64,000 bases of DNA from Pseudomonas nicosulfuronedens. Its GTDB lineage: Bacteria; Pseudomonadota; Gammaproteobacteria; Pseudomonadales; Pseudomonadaceae. The notes beneath the pieces are model-generated. The model had not been told where the DNA came from, did not search any database, and saw nothing but the letters and a program-made list of their open reading frames with translations. A program made the position numbers and the translations under genes. Each line of letters starts with the position of its first letter. Position 1 is the first letter of the stretch. The stretch spans positions 78,148-142,147 of the forward strand of contig NZ_SWDV01000024.1 in the NCBI RefSeq assembly GCF_005877905.1, read 5' to 3'. Below, in pieces: positions 1 through 8,309 of this stretch.

Positions 1-414
1 TTTCCCAACCTGCTGGTCACCCGCGCCCGCCTCAATGGCGCCCAGGCCCACGAGCGCCAGCAACTCGCCCGTTTCCAGCAACAGGCGCTGGTGGCGCTCA
101 AGGAGGTTCGCCAGAGCCTGGCCCGCTACGGCGGCGAAGCCGGCCACCGCGACGCGCTGGTCGGAGCGCTCGACAGCAGCCGCAACGCCTACCGCCTGGC
201 CCGGGTGAACTACCAGGCCGGCGCCCTGGACTTCCTCGACGTGCTCGACAGCGAGCGCGCCATGGTCCGCCTCGAAGCGGACAAAGCCGAGGCCGACCGG
301 CAACTGGTCGAGCGCCAGATCGAACTTTTCCATGCCCTCGGCGGCGGTTGGCAGGACTCGCCAGCCAGCGTACCTGTCAGGAGCATCCTCTCTGCTACGG
401 AACCCGCACGATGA
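1..414 (+). CDS. Outer-membrane efflux factor (TolC/NodT family), C-terminal part
   Basis: The reading frame is open from the first base, so the gene is cut by the window edge and only the last 137 residues are visible. They show the end of an outer-membrane factor: a long helical stretch, the repeat motif YQAGALDFLDVLDSER typical of the second TolC/NodT repeat, and the closing ALGGGW. Such proteins form the outer-membrane and periplasmic tunnel of tripartite efflux pumps. The stop overlaps the ATG of the HlyD adaptor gene (ATGA), so the genes are translationally coupled. Family is secure; substrate unknown. Confidence 0.88.
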   Translation, partial: FPNLLVTRARLNGAQAHERQQLARFQQQALVALKEVRQSLARYGGEAGHRDALVGALDSSRNAYRLARVNYQAGALDFLDVLDSERAMVRLEADKAEADRQLVERQIELFHALGGGWQDSPASVPVRSILSATEPAR

Positions 415-1571
415 ATATTGCCGTCGATGACCCGCAAGCCAACGCCGCCGAACAGAAGGCACAGATCGACCGCAAGCGCCGCCAAGGCCGCCTGACCTGG
501 CTGGGCGGCGGCGTCCTCGCCGCCGTCGCGCTGGGCTATGGCCTTTACTGGGCCGACATTGGCCGCTACCAGGAGGAAACCGACGACGCCTATGTGCGCG
601 CCGACTGGATCACCATCAGCCCGAAGGTGTCCGGTTACGTCGCCGAGGTGCTGGTGGAGGACAATCAGCGCGTCGCCGCCGGCACCCCACTGGTACGCCT
701 CCAGGAGCGCGACTACCAGGCCCGCGTGCAGCAGGCACGGGCCCGGCAGACCGAGGCTCGCGCCGCCATCGCTACGCAGCAGGCCGCGCTGGTGACGCTG
801 GATGCGCAGTTGAAGGAGCAAAAGGCGCTGATCGACCAGGCCGGCGCCGATATCGACAGTGCCCGTGCCGAACGCCAGCGCGCGCAACTGGACTTCCAGC
901 GCTACCGCGACCTGGTGGCCCAGCATGCCGCGAGCGACCAACGCCTCGAGAGCGTCACCGCCGACTTCGCCCGCGCGCGTTCAGCCTTCAACCGTGCCGA
1001 AGCCGCGGCCAGCCGGCAACGCACCCGCCTGAGCGTGCTGCAGGCCAGCCGCGATCAGGCCGTCGCCCAGTTGCAACAGCAACAGGCTCGCGCCGTCGGG
1101 GCAGACGCCAGCCTGGCCCTGGCAGAAAGCGAACTGGAGGACACGCTGGTCCGCGCGCCCATAGCCGGCGTGGTCGGCCAGCGCCGTGTGCGCCAGCGCC
1201 AGTACGTGACGCCTGGCTTGCCGCTGCTGGCCCTGGTCCCGGTGGACCAGTCCTACGTGGTGGCCAACTACAAGGAAACCCAACTGCGCCGCATGCGCCC
1301 CGGCCAGCCGGTGGAGGTGCGCGTGGACAGTTTCCCCGACAGGGTGTTGCACGGCCGCGTCGAGAGTTTCTCGCCCGGTTCCGGGGCGATCTTCGCCCTG
1401 CTGCCACCGGACAACGCCACCGGCAACTTCACCAAGATCGTCCAGCGCTTCCCGGTGAAGATCACCCTGGATGCCGGCGCCCGCCAACAGGTGCCGATCC
1501 TGCCCGGCATGTCGGTGATCGCCGAAGTGGACACCCGTGACAGCGCGGAGGCGCAGCCCGATGGCCAGTGA
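411..1571 (+). CDS. HlyD/EmrA-family periplasmic adaptor of MFS efflux pump
   Basis: 386-residue membrane fusion protein linking the inner-membrane pump to the outer-membrane factor. One N-terminal membrane anchor (about residues 26-44), then the EmrA-type signature DDAYVRAD, a split lipoyl half (GYVAEVLVEDNQRVAAGTPL), a long alanine/glutamine-rich coiled coil (about 100-235), and a beta-barrel part with VDQSYVVANYKETQL, usual in EmrA. The ATG at 411 is preferred to an in-frame ATG at 348 because it overlaps the upstream stop and the protein then begins with the usual short cytoplasmic tail. Middle gene of a three-gene pump operon. Confidence 0.92.
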   Translation: MNIAVDDPQANAAEQKAQIDRKRRQGRLTWLGGGVLAAVALGYGLYWADIGRYQEETDDAYVRADWITISPKVSGYVAEVLVEDNQRVAAGTPLVRLQERDYQARVQQARARQTEARAAIATQQAALVTLDAQLKEQKALIDQAGADIDSARAERQRAQLDFQRYRDLVAQHAASDQRLESVTADFARARSAFNRAEAAASRQRTRLSVLQASRDQAVAQLQQQQARAVGADASLALAESELEDTLVRAPIAGVVGQRRVRQRQYVTPGLPLLALVPVDQSYVVANYKETQLRRMRPGQPVEVRVDSFPDRVLHGRVESFSPGSGAIFALLPPDNATGNFTKIVQRFPVKITLDAGARQQVPILPGMSVIAEVDTRDSAEAQPDGQ

Positions 1572-3096
1572 CAGCGAGAAGACCTCGCTCAAGGCCTGGG
1601 TGGCGGTGATCGGCGGGCTGTTCGGCTGCTTCATGGCGGGCATGAACGTCCACGTCACCAGTGCCGCCTTGCCGGAAATCCAGGGCTCGCTGAGCGCCAG
1701 CTTCGAGGAAGGCTCTTGGATCTCCACGGCCTACCTGGTCGCCGAGATTGTGATGATCCCCCTGACCGCCTGGCTGGTGGAGGTGTTCTCCCTGCGCCGG
1801 GTGATGCTGGTCGGCTCGGCGATCTTCCTCGCGGCCTCGGTGGCCTGTTCGTTTGCACCGAACCTCGCCACGCTGATCGCCATCCGCGTGATCCAGGGCG
1901 CGGCCGGCGCCGTGCTGATCCCGCTGTCGTTCCAGCTGATCATCACCGAGCTGCCGGCCTCGCGTGTCGCCATGGGCATGGCGCTGTTCAGCCTGTCCAA
2001 CAGCGTCGCCCAGGCCGCCGGGCCGTCCATCGGCGGCTGGCTCACCGACGCCTACAGCTGGCGCTGGATTTTCTACCTGCAGCTGATCCCCGGTGTGTTG
2101 CTGCTCGCCGCCGTGGCCTGGTCGATCGAGCCGAAATCGATGCAACTGCAGAAACTGCGCAACGGCGACTGGCTGGGTATTGCCAGCATGGTCATCGGCC
2201 TGGGGGCGATCCAGATCGTGCTGGAGGAAGGCGGCCGCAAGGACTGGTTCGGCTCCGAGTTCATCACCGCGATGCTGGCCATCGGCGTGATCGCCCTGCT
2301 GCTGTTCATCTACACGCAACTGTTCGGCCGGCGCTCGTTCATCAACCTGCGCCTGCTGGCCGGCTACAACTTCGGTGTGGCCAGTGCGGCGATGTTCATC
2401 TTCGGCGCGGCGACCTTCGGCCTGGTATTTCTGGTACCCAACTACCTGTCCCAACTGCATGGCTATAACGCCCGGGAGATCGGCGTCAGCCTGATTGCGT
2501 ATGGGCTCGTGCAGTTGCTTCTGGCACCGCTGATGCCGCGCCTGATGCGCTGGCTGAACCCCAAGCTGATGGTCGCCAGCGGTTTCGCCATCATGGCGCT
2601 GGGTTGCTACCTCGGCGCGCACCTGAACGCCGACAGCGCGGCCAACGTGATCATTCCTTCGACGGTGGTACGTGGCATCGGCCAGCCCTTCATCATGGTG
2701 GCGCTGTCGGTACTGGCCGTCTCCGGGCTGTCCAGGCAGGAAGCCGGCTCGGCCTCGGCGCTGTTCTCCATGCTGCGCAACCTCGGTGGCGCGGTCGGCA
2801 CGGCAGCGCTGACGCAGATCGTCTCGCAGCGCGAACGCTTCCACTCGGAACGCATCGGCGAGCAGGTAACGCTTTTCTCGCCCGCTTTGCAGGAGCGCCT
2901 GCCAGGTGATCCCGATAGCGCCTTCGGCCTTAACGAATGGCTGCCGGCACAGGCCGAAACCCTTGCCCGCCTGGGCGCACACATCCGCCACGAAGCGTTC
3001 CTCATGGCCTATGGTGATGCGTTCTATCTGTCCTTCATCGCCCTGCTGGCGTGCGCGATGGCCGCGCTTGCCCTGCGCGGCCACAAGAGTTCCTAG
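1561..3096 (+). CDS. MFS drug:H+ antiporter, DHA2 (EmrB/QacA) family, 14 TM
   Basis: 511-residue proton-driven exporter with about 14 hydrophobic segments, the DHA2 length. The conserved DHA2 segment GGWLTDAYSWRWIFY lies near residue 160. It overlaps the adaptor gene by 11 bp and completes a tripartite EmrAB-TolC-type pump exporting toxic organic compounds or metabolites across both membranes. An in-frame GTG at 1537 would give eight more residues, but the ATG at 1561 has a GGAG about 10 bases upstream and yields a normal N terminus. Substrate cannot be read from the sequence. Confidence 0.92.
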   Translation: MASDSEKTSLKAWVAVIGGLFGCFMAGMNVHVTSAALPEIQGSLSASFEEGSWISTAYLVAEIVMIPLTAWLVEVFSLRRVMLVGSAIFLAASVACSFAPNLATLIAIRVIQGAAGAVLIPLSFQLIITELPASRVAMGMALFSLSNSVAQAAGPSIGGWLTDAYSWRWIFYLQLIPGVLLLAAVAWSIEPKSMQLQKLRNGDWLGIASMVIGLGAIQIVLEEGGRKDWFGSEFITAMLAIGVIALLLFIYTQLFGRRSFINLRLLAGYNFGVASAAMFIFGAATFGLVFLVPNYLSQLHGYNAREIGVSLIAYGLVQLLLAPLMPRLMRWLNPKLMVASGFAIMALGCYLGAHLNADSAANVIIPSTVVRGIGQPFIMVALSVLAVSGLSRQEAGSASALFSMLRNLGGAVGTAALTQIVSQRERFHSERIGEQVTLFSPALQERLPGDPDSAFGLNEWLPAQAETLARLGAHIRHEAFLMAYGDAFYLSFIALLACAMAALALRGHKSS

Positions 3097-3106
3097 AGGA
3101 GTCTGC

Positions 3107-3889
3107 ATGCCCATCGATATCTTCAAGCACAATCAGGACGCCTGGGACCGCCAGGCCCGCCAGCAGGGGCCATGGAGCCAGCCGGTCGGGCCGCAGATCA
3201 CGGCGGCGGCGCGGCGTGGCGACTGGCAGGTGCATCTCACGCCGTCCCCACTGCCGCCGGCCTGGCTGGGCGATGTCAGCGGCCAGCGCATCCTCTGCCT
3301 GGCCTCCGGAGGCGGGCAGCAGGCGCCGGTTCTGGCGGCAGCCGGCGCGCTGGTAACGGTGCTGGACGCCAGCCCCGAGCAACTGGCGCGGGATCGGGAG
3401 GTGGCCGAGCGCGACGGTCTGCAACTGGAAACCCGACTGGGCGACATGCGCGACCTGTCAGCCTTTGTCGACGGCGCGTTCGACTGCATCTTCCACCCGA
3501 TTTCCAACCTTTATGTGCCGGATATCCGACCGATCTGGCGCGAGTGCTTCCGCACCTTGCGCAACGGTGGCCGGCTGCTCAGCAGCTTCTACAACCCGGT
3601 GGTGTTCATCGGCGATCGTGACCCGGCGCTGGCCGAGCAGGGGCTGATCCGCCCGCGCTACAGACTGCCCTACTCCGATCTGCGCGACTTGTCGGCGCAA
3701 GCCCTGAACGACAGGCAGCAGCGGGGCGAAGCGCTGGTGTTTGGTCATAGCCTGGCCGAGCAGATCGGCGGGCAACTGGAAGCGGGGTTCGTCCTCCGGG
3801 GATTCCTCGAGGACGAACAGCCCAACCCGCGCTTCGTGGTGGACCGTTTTGTCCCGACCTTCCTGGCGACCTGGGCGGAGAAGCCCTGA
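3107..3889 (+). CDS. Class I SAM-dependent methyltransferase
   Basis: 260 residues. Rossmann motif I appears as CLASGGGQQAPVLAAAGA (about residues 65-82) with an acidic residue at the end of strand 2 (TVLDAS), which fits S-adenosylmethionine binding; DCIFHPISNLYV looks like motif IV/post-II. ATG at 3107 follows AGAGGA by about 6 bases. It starts 10 bp after the efflux pump gene and is probably its last cistron. A methyltransferase in an efflux operon may modify the exported compound (inference). Acceptor unknown. Confidence 0.82.
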   Translation: MPIDIFKHNQDAWDRQARQQGPWSQPVGPQITAAARRGDWQVHLTPSPLPPAWLGDVSGQRILCLASGGGQQAPVLAAAGALVTVLDASPEQLARDREVAERDGLQLETRLGDMRDLSAFVDGAFDCIFHPISNLYVPDIRPIWRECFRTLRNGGRLLSSFYNPVVFIGDRDPALAEQGLIRPRYRLPYSDLRDLSAQALNDRQQRGEALVFGHSLAEQIGGQLEAGFVLRGFLEDEQPNPRFVVDRFVPTFLATWAEKP

Positions 3890-3979
3890 GGCATCGCCGG
3901 GTAATGGCCCAGCCTCTGCGGCCAGCCAAGCAGGAGCGGCGTCCCGAGGATTTCCATGCCGCGCCCGGGGGCTCAGTGG

Positions 3980-4744
3980 TCAGCCCCCCAATGGCAGAAA
4001 AAGGTGCTCGCTGTTCACCGTGTCGATCAACTGCACACCCTGTTGCTGCAAGACTGCCAGCACGCTGGCGCCGTGAGCCTCGACCGTCCATCTGTGCCCC
4101 TCCAGCGGTGCCGCCCCGCGCCTGGAAACAGCGTCGAAGAGCCGCTCCCGTTCCGGTCTGTACAAGGCCAGGCCATTGCCCTTGTAGGCAGTCACCGTGT
4201 ATCCCAGTTGCTGACAGATCGCCACTTTCTCCGCAGCGTCGCGCCGATCCGCTGCTCGGGACTCCTCGATCAGCTGCGCCAATGCCGGGTCCACCCTGGC
4301 GTCGCTCGCAATCAACACTTCGGTTGCCGCACTGCTCCATGACTCCGGCGGGCACTCCTTGTTGGCCGGATCGATCGCGATGAAGGGATTGATCTCCATT
4401 GGATAGATGCGGCAGACCAGTGGCCGCTCCGTGTGGATCGTGCAGCGGTCGTTGGCATCCAGGTTCGGGCATTGCGGCTGGGCCACGCCGACGAAGATCG
4501 GAATCAGGTTCAGTCGGGCAGTGCCGCAGGGGACTTCGCTGGCCCGCCGGCTGTAGTGGTCATGGTGGGCGTCGTGTGCCAAGACATCGTCCGTGAGGAA
4601 GGCCTCCAGAAGGATCGCGACTTCATCGCCACGACGCAGCCAGGCTTGGGACTCCGCCAGGGTCAGTGGAACGTAGCGCCCGCGACAGCACGCGCCACAG
4701 CCGACACAACCGAAACGAACCGGGTGCTGTCTATCCAAGGTCAT
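3980..4744 (-). CDS. YkgJ-family cysteine cluster protein (putative metal binding)
   Basis: 254 residues with the N-terminal C-x2-C-x2-CC cluster (GCVGCGACCRG, near residue 13) and later cysteines (CPNLDANDRC and LVCRIYPMEI) as in the YkgJ/CxxCxxCC family, thought to bind Zn or an Fe-S cluster. The ATG at 4744 is chosen because the cysteine motif then lies close to the N terminus as in the family; the frame stays open upstream but that extension is arginine-rich and out of character. A GGGAG lies very close to the ATG. It converges on the methyltransferase gene and appears monocistronic. Confidence 0.75.
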   Translation of the reverse strand: MTLDRQHPVRFGCVGCGACCRGRYVPLTLAESQAWLRRGDEVAILLEAFLTDDVLAHDAHHDHYSRRASEVPCGTARLNLIPIFVGVAQPQCPNLDANDRCTIHTERPLVCRIYPMEINPFIAIDPANKECPPESWSSAATEVLIASDARVDPALAQLIEESRAADRRDAAEKVAICQQLGYTVTAYKGNGLALYRPERERLFDAVSRRGAAPLEGHRWTVEAHGASVLAVLQQQGVQLIDTVNSEHLFLPLGG

Positions 4745-5308
4745 GCTCCCGCAGGCGTGTCGGTGCTCCCCGGAACTTGTCGACGGGAGCGAACAGGGCC
4801 GGCCCGCCGCCAGATAGATGCGGGCCTGTAATGGTGGGCAAAGGTTGCCGATGGGGCATGAGTCGAGGAGTCCTGGCGTAACGGCGTGGGCACGCGCGCC
4901 CGGACAGGGTCTGGCCTCACGCGCCTTGAGTCCGGCCATTCTCCAGGCGGTTGCTTCCAGGGCAGTAGTGCGATTCAGCGCGATTCTTGCCCGATCCTCT
5001 GGGCGAGCGAGCTGGCGATAGCAGGGATGGCACGAAAATCTCGTGAAACCCGTTCTGCACTCCGCATCCATAAGGGCGCAGCGCGCCACGGAGCCACGCC
5101 GATGCGGGCTCATACGATCGTACAGGCCTCTACGACGCGCTTCTTACCTTGGGTGAATTGTCCGCCCGCCAAGCCCCCTGCACCCTCTCCACCCGTCGCT
5201 GCCAGAGCGATCGACCCGGGCTCCTGCCTCCCACCAGACGGTCATCGCCGCCACGAAGCGCGCAAGCGCGCTGCCTGGCCACTTATAAATTCAACAAAGG
5301 TTGTACCC
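4745..5308. other. 564-bp divergent intergenic region
   Basis: No gene is called between the YkgJ-like gene (minus) and the MFS importer (plus). One frame is open through it into the importer, but this is GC-driven: no family signal and no good ribosome site. Just before the importer ATG there is an A/T-rich stretch with AAAGG about 9 bases from the start. I see no terminator, RNA or clear operator here. Confidence 0.4.
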
Positions 5309-6670
5309 ATGAGCGTGTTTGATGTCATTGAACATTCCCCGGTCTCGAAATTTCACCGGAAACTGCTGCTGGCCTGCTGCGGCGGCCCCTTCCTCGACGG
5401 CTACATCCTCAGCCTGATCGGCATCGCGCTGATCGGCTTCGGCCAGGACATCGCCGCCACCTCAGTGGAAACCGGGCTGATTGGCGCCGCCTCGCTGCTG
5501 GGCATCTTCTTCGGCGCGACGGTGTTCGGCGCCATTACCGACCGCATCGGCCGGGAAACCATGTACGCCCTGGACCTCACCGTGCTGGTGATCGCCTGCG
5601 GCCTCTCCGCTTTCGTCACCGAGGCCTGGCAACTGATCGTGCTGCGCTTCGTCATCGGCCTGGCGGTCGGTGCGGACTATCCCATCGCCACCTCGCTGCT
5701 GACCGAATTCACGCCGTCCAAACGTCGTGGTTTCATGATCGGCGTGTCGGGCCTGGCGTGGTCCTGCGGCGCCATGACCGCCTTCATCGTTGGCTACCTG
5801 ATGGTCTCCTGGACCGGTGACCACTCGCTGTGGCGCTGGATGCTGTTCAGCGGTGCGGTGGTGGGCATCATCGTCGTGCTGATCCGCCGTGGCATCCCGG
5901 AATCGCCGCGCTGGCTGGCCAGCAAGGGGCGCATCGAGGAAGCGCAGAAAGTCATCAAGCTGGTCTACGACAAGGACGTGGTGATCACCCCAGCCGACGT
6001 CGCCGAGCTGAACGACGGTGGCCGTCATCGTTCGTGGAAAAGCGACCTGAAGATGATTTCCTCGGGCGGCTACCTCAAGCGCACCATCATGTGCGGCATG
6101 CTCTACTTCGCGCAGATCACCCCGCAATACGTGCTCTACACCTTCGGCAGCATGATCCTGCTCACCGCCGGCATCAAAGGCGAGAACTCCTCGACCCTGG
6201 GCGAGCTGATGATCGCCATTCTCTTCGCCATCGGCGTGGTCCCGGCACTGAAACTGGTGGAAACCTGGGGCCGCCGCCCCATGGTGGTGGTGCCCTTCGC
6301 GCTGATGGCGCTGCCGCTGCTGGCCCTGGGCCTGTGGGCGGATGCTCCGGCCTGGTTCATCGTCGGTGCCTTCGCCTTCTATGCCTTCGTTTCGGGCGGC
6401 CCGAGCATCCTGGAGTGGATCTATCCCAACGAGCTGTTCCCCACCTCGGTGCGCGCCACCGCTGTTGGCGTAGCGGTCGGTTTCAGCCGTATCGGCGCGG
6501 CGACCGGCACTTACCTGATGCCCATCGGCATAGAATCCATCGGCCTGCAGGCGACCCTGCTGATCGGTGCGGCCATTACCCTGCTGGCGTTCTTCATCTG
6601 CCTGGCCTGGGCGCCGGAAACCAAGGGCCGTTCGCTGCAGCAATCGGCATCGCTGAGCCTGGCGACCTGA
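5309..6670 (+). CDS. MFS metabolite importer (sugar/acid porter-like, 12 TM)
   Basis: 453 residues with 12 predicted membrane segments. N-terminal LDGYILSLIG in TM1, loop 2-3 motif A (GAITDRIGRET), and a C-terminal PETKGRSLQQ tail place it in the sugar-porter/metabolite:H+ symporter branch, i.e. an uptake carrier for a small organic acid or sugar. ATG 5309 has AAAGG about 9 bases upstream. It stands alone, followed by a strong terminator. The frame is open for 423 bases further upstream but that part has no family resemblance. Substrate not determinable. Confidence 0.88.
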   Translation: MSVFDVIEHSPVSKFHRKLLLACCGGPFLDGYILSLIGIALIGFGQDIAATSVETGLIGAASLLGIFFGATVFGAITDRIGRETMYALDLTVLVIACGLSAFVTEAWQLIVLRFVIGLAVGADYPIATSLLTEFTPSKRRGFMIGVSGLAWSCGAMTAFIVGYLMVSWTGDHSLWRWMLFSGAVVGIIVVLIRRGIPESPRWLASKGRIEEAQKVIKLVYDKDVVITPADVAELNDGGRHRSWKSDLKMISSGGYLKRTIMCGMLYFAQITPQYVLYTFGSMILLTAGIKGENSSTLGELMIAILFAIGVVPALKLVETWGRRPMVVVPFALMALPLLALGLWADAPAWFIVGAFAFYAFVSGGPSILEWIYPNELFPTSVRATAVGVAVGFSRIGAATGTYLMPIGIESIGLQATLLIGAAITLLAFFICLAWAPETKGRSLQQSASLSLAT

Positions 6671-6691
6671 TCCGTTCCCAAGCGTAACCCG

Positions 6692-6722
6692 AAGCCCATC
6701 GGCCTCCCTGATGGGCTTTTTT
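6692..6722 (+). terminator. Rho-independent terminator of the MFS importer
   Basis: Perfect 9-bp stem AAGCCCATC / GATGGGCTT with a 9-nt loop, followed by a run of T, 22 bp after the importer stop. Confidence 0.9.
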
Positions 6723-6792
6723 GTGGGCGATGCATCGACGTTTCCATCGATGCGGCGCCTATCCGCCCATCCTCCCTCCGTGCCGATGCACG

Positions 6793-6873
6793 GGTTCGCG
6801 AGCAAGCTCGTTCTTACCAGTTGCAACGCACGGCGCACCCAGGCTCTTTGTAGGAGCGAGCTTGCTCGCGAAC
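6793..6873. repeat. Two divergently oriented REP elements
   Basis: A REP copy on the minus strand (6793-6817, slightly degenerate, CTCGTTCTTACC end) and an exact plus-strand copy (6849-6873, GTAGGAGCGAGCTTGCTCGC). Each contains the short palindrome GCGAGC TT GCTCGC. The conserved GTAGG ends point toward each other, the reverse of the usual doublets in this window. Confidence 0.85.
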
Positions 6874-6959
6874 ATCGAGGGCACGTGACATCCAGATGCA
6901 ACCGGCAAAGGTCGGGCACCGAAGCAGCCCTCCCCTGCGAACCCCGCCCATCCGCCCAC

Positions 6960-6983
6960 AAAAAAGGCCGCCCGAAGGCGGCC
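6960..6983 (-). terminator. Rho-independent terminator of the polyamine-type binding protein gene
   Basis: Stem GGCCGCC / GGCGGCC with CGAA loop; a run of six A on the plus strand gives the U tract for minus-strand transcription. It lies 33 bp beyond the stop of the gene starting at 8056. Confidence 0.9.
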
Positions 6984-7015
6984 TGAAAGTGCGGCGACGC
7001 CGCACACTGTGAAGG

Positions 7016-8056
7016 TTACTGCTTGGCGGCCCAGGCGTTGAAGCGCTGCTCCAGCTGCTCGCCGTGGTCGGCCCAGAAGGCTGCGTTCATCGCCACCTGG
7101 CCGGCCAGGTTGGCCTCATCGGTGGGCATGTTGCTGCGGCGGGCCGCATCGACCAGCGGGACGGCGGCGCGGTTCACCGGGCCGTAGGCGATCTGCTGCG
7201 CGTAGTTCTTCTGTTGCTCGGTCTGCAGCACGTACTGGATGAAGCGCAGACCTTCTTCGGTGTTCTTCGCGCCCTTGGGAATGGCGAAGGCGTCCATGTC
7301 GTAGATGCCGCCATTCCACACCACGCGCAGCTGGCTTTCGTCCTGTACGGCGGCGATCCGGCCGTTGTAGGCGGAACTCATCACCACGTCGCCGGAAGCC
7401 AGGTACTGCGGCGGCTGTGCGCCGGCCTCCCACCACTGGATGCTCGGTTTGATCTGGTCAAGTTTCTTGAACGCACGGTCCTGGCCTTCCTTGGTCCCGA
7501 GTACGGAATAGACATCCTTCGGCGCCACGCCATCGGCCATCAGCGCGAACTCCAGGGTGTACATCGCCCCCTTGCGCAGGCCGCGCTTGCCGGGGAATTT
7601 CTGCGTGTCCCAGAAATCCGCCCAGCCGGTGGGCGCGCTCTTGAGCTTGTCGGCGTTGTAGGCCAGCACCGTGGACCAGACGAAGAACCCCACGCCACAC
7701 GGCTGTACCGCGCCATCCAGCAACTCCGGGGCGAGCTTGGCAATGCCCGGCTGCTCGCCGATTTCCTGCAGCAGGCCCTCGTCGCAGGCCCGCGCCAGTT
7801 CCGGCATCTCCATCTCCACCACGTCCCAGGACACGCTGCCGGTGTCGACCTGCACCTTGACCTTGGCCATCTCGCCGTTGAACTCGTCGGCGATCAGGCG
7901 GCTGCCGCTCTGCTGCATGTAGGGTTCGTAGAAGGCCTTGACCTGGGCGACCTTGTTGGCGCCACCGTGGGACACCACGGTGAGGTCGGCGAAAGCAGGG
8001 AAAGTCGCCGCGCAACCCAGGGCGCAAGCGATGGAATAACTCAGGATCTTGTTCAT
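7016..8056 (-). CDS. Periplasmic polyamine-type ABC substrate-binding protein (PotD-like)
   Basis: 346 residues with a Sec signal peptide (about 1-24, ending FPAFA) and a PotD/extracellular-binding-protein-1 fold: TVVSHGGANK at the mature N terminus, VDTGSVSWDVVEME, LASGDVVMSSAYNGR and WADHGEQLEQRFNAWAAKQ at the C terminus. It should bind a cationic or small organic solute in the periplasm. ATG 8056 has GGAG 9 bases upstream. No ATP-binding or permease genes are nearby, so it is an orphan binding protein. Divergent from a PucR regulator and near an amine oxidase. A close paralogue lies at 39446-40474. Confidence 0.9.
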   Translation of the reverse strand: MNKILSYSIACALGCAATFPAFADLTVVSHGGANKVAQVKAFYEPYMQQSGSRLIADEFNGEMAKVKVQVDTGSVSWDVVEMEMPELARACDEGLLQEIGEQPGIAKLAPELLDGAVQPCGVGFFVWSTVLAYNADKLKSAPTGWADFWDTQKFPGKRGLRKGAMYTLEFALMADGVAPKDVYSVLGTKEGQDRAFKKLDQIKPSIQWWEAGAQPPQYLASGDVVMSSAYNGRIAAVQDESQLRVVWNGGIYDMDAFAIPKGAKNTEEGLRFIQYVLQTEQQKNYAQQIAYGPVNRAAVPLVDAARRSNMPTDEANLAGQVAMNAAFWADHGEQLEQRFNAWAAKQ

Positions 8057-8206
8057 TGTTATGGTCTCCGGTGAGTAGTCGGCCTGCCTCGCAGCAGGCG
8101 GCGCCATCCGGGGCCTCCAAGGGCTCGCATGGCGCACTGCCAGCTAGTCTTGGGGCTCGCCGGCAGGGTCCACAATCAGACGGAACTACAATTCGGAAGG
8201 CCTCGC

Positions 8207-8222
8207 TCGTATCCCGGTACGA
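8207..8222. promoter_or_regulatory. Possible operator between binding-protein and pucR-type genes
   Basis: Inverted repeat TCGTA-6-TACGA in the 253-bp divergent region between the binding-protein gene (minus) and the PucR-family gene (plus). The location suits a regulator site, but 5-bp arms are short and this rests on symmetry alone. Confidence 0.25.
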
Positions 8223-8309
8223 AGCCAGCAGGACCCGCACAGGCCAGGCGCGACAAGGCGTTGCGCTGATGGCATGCTTGCCCCCGTTCTACTTCGCTGC
8301 GGACCTGCC

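Noticed and set aside
1462..3132. 556-residue open frame on the minus strand across the MFS pump gene
   Set aside because: Antisense shadow of a high-GC gene: composition is His/Gln/Asp/Arg-rich with no domain signal, and the plus-strand protein is a clear DHA2 pump.
4886..5308. Upstream extension of the MFS importer
   Set aside because: The added part is Arg/Pro-rich without family similarity; the ATG at 5309 gives a normal transporter N terminus.
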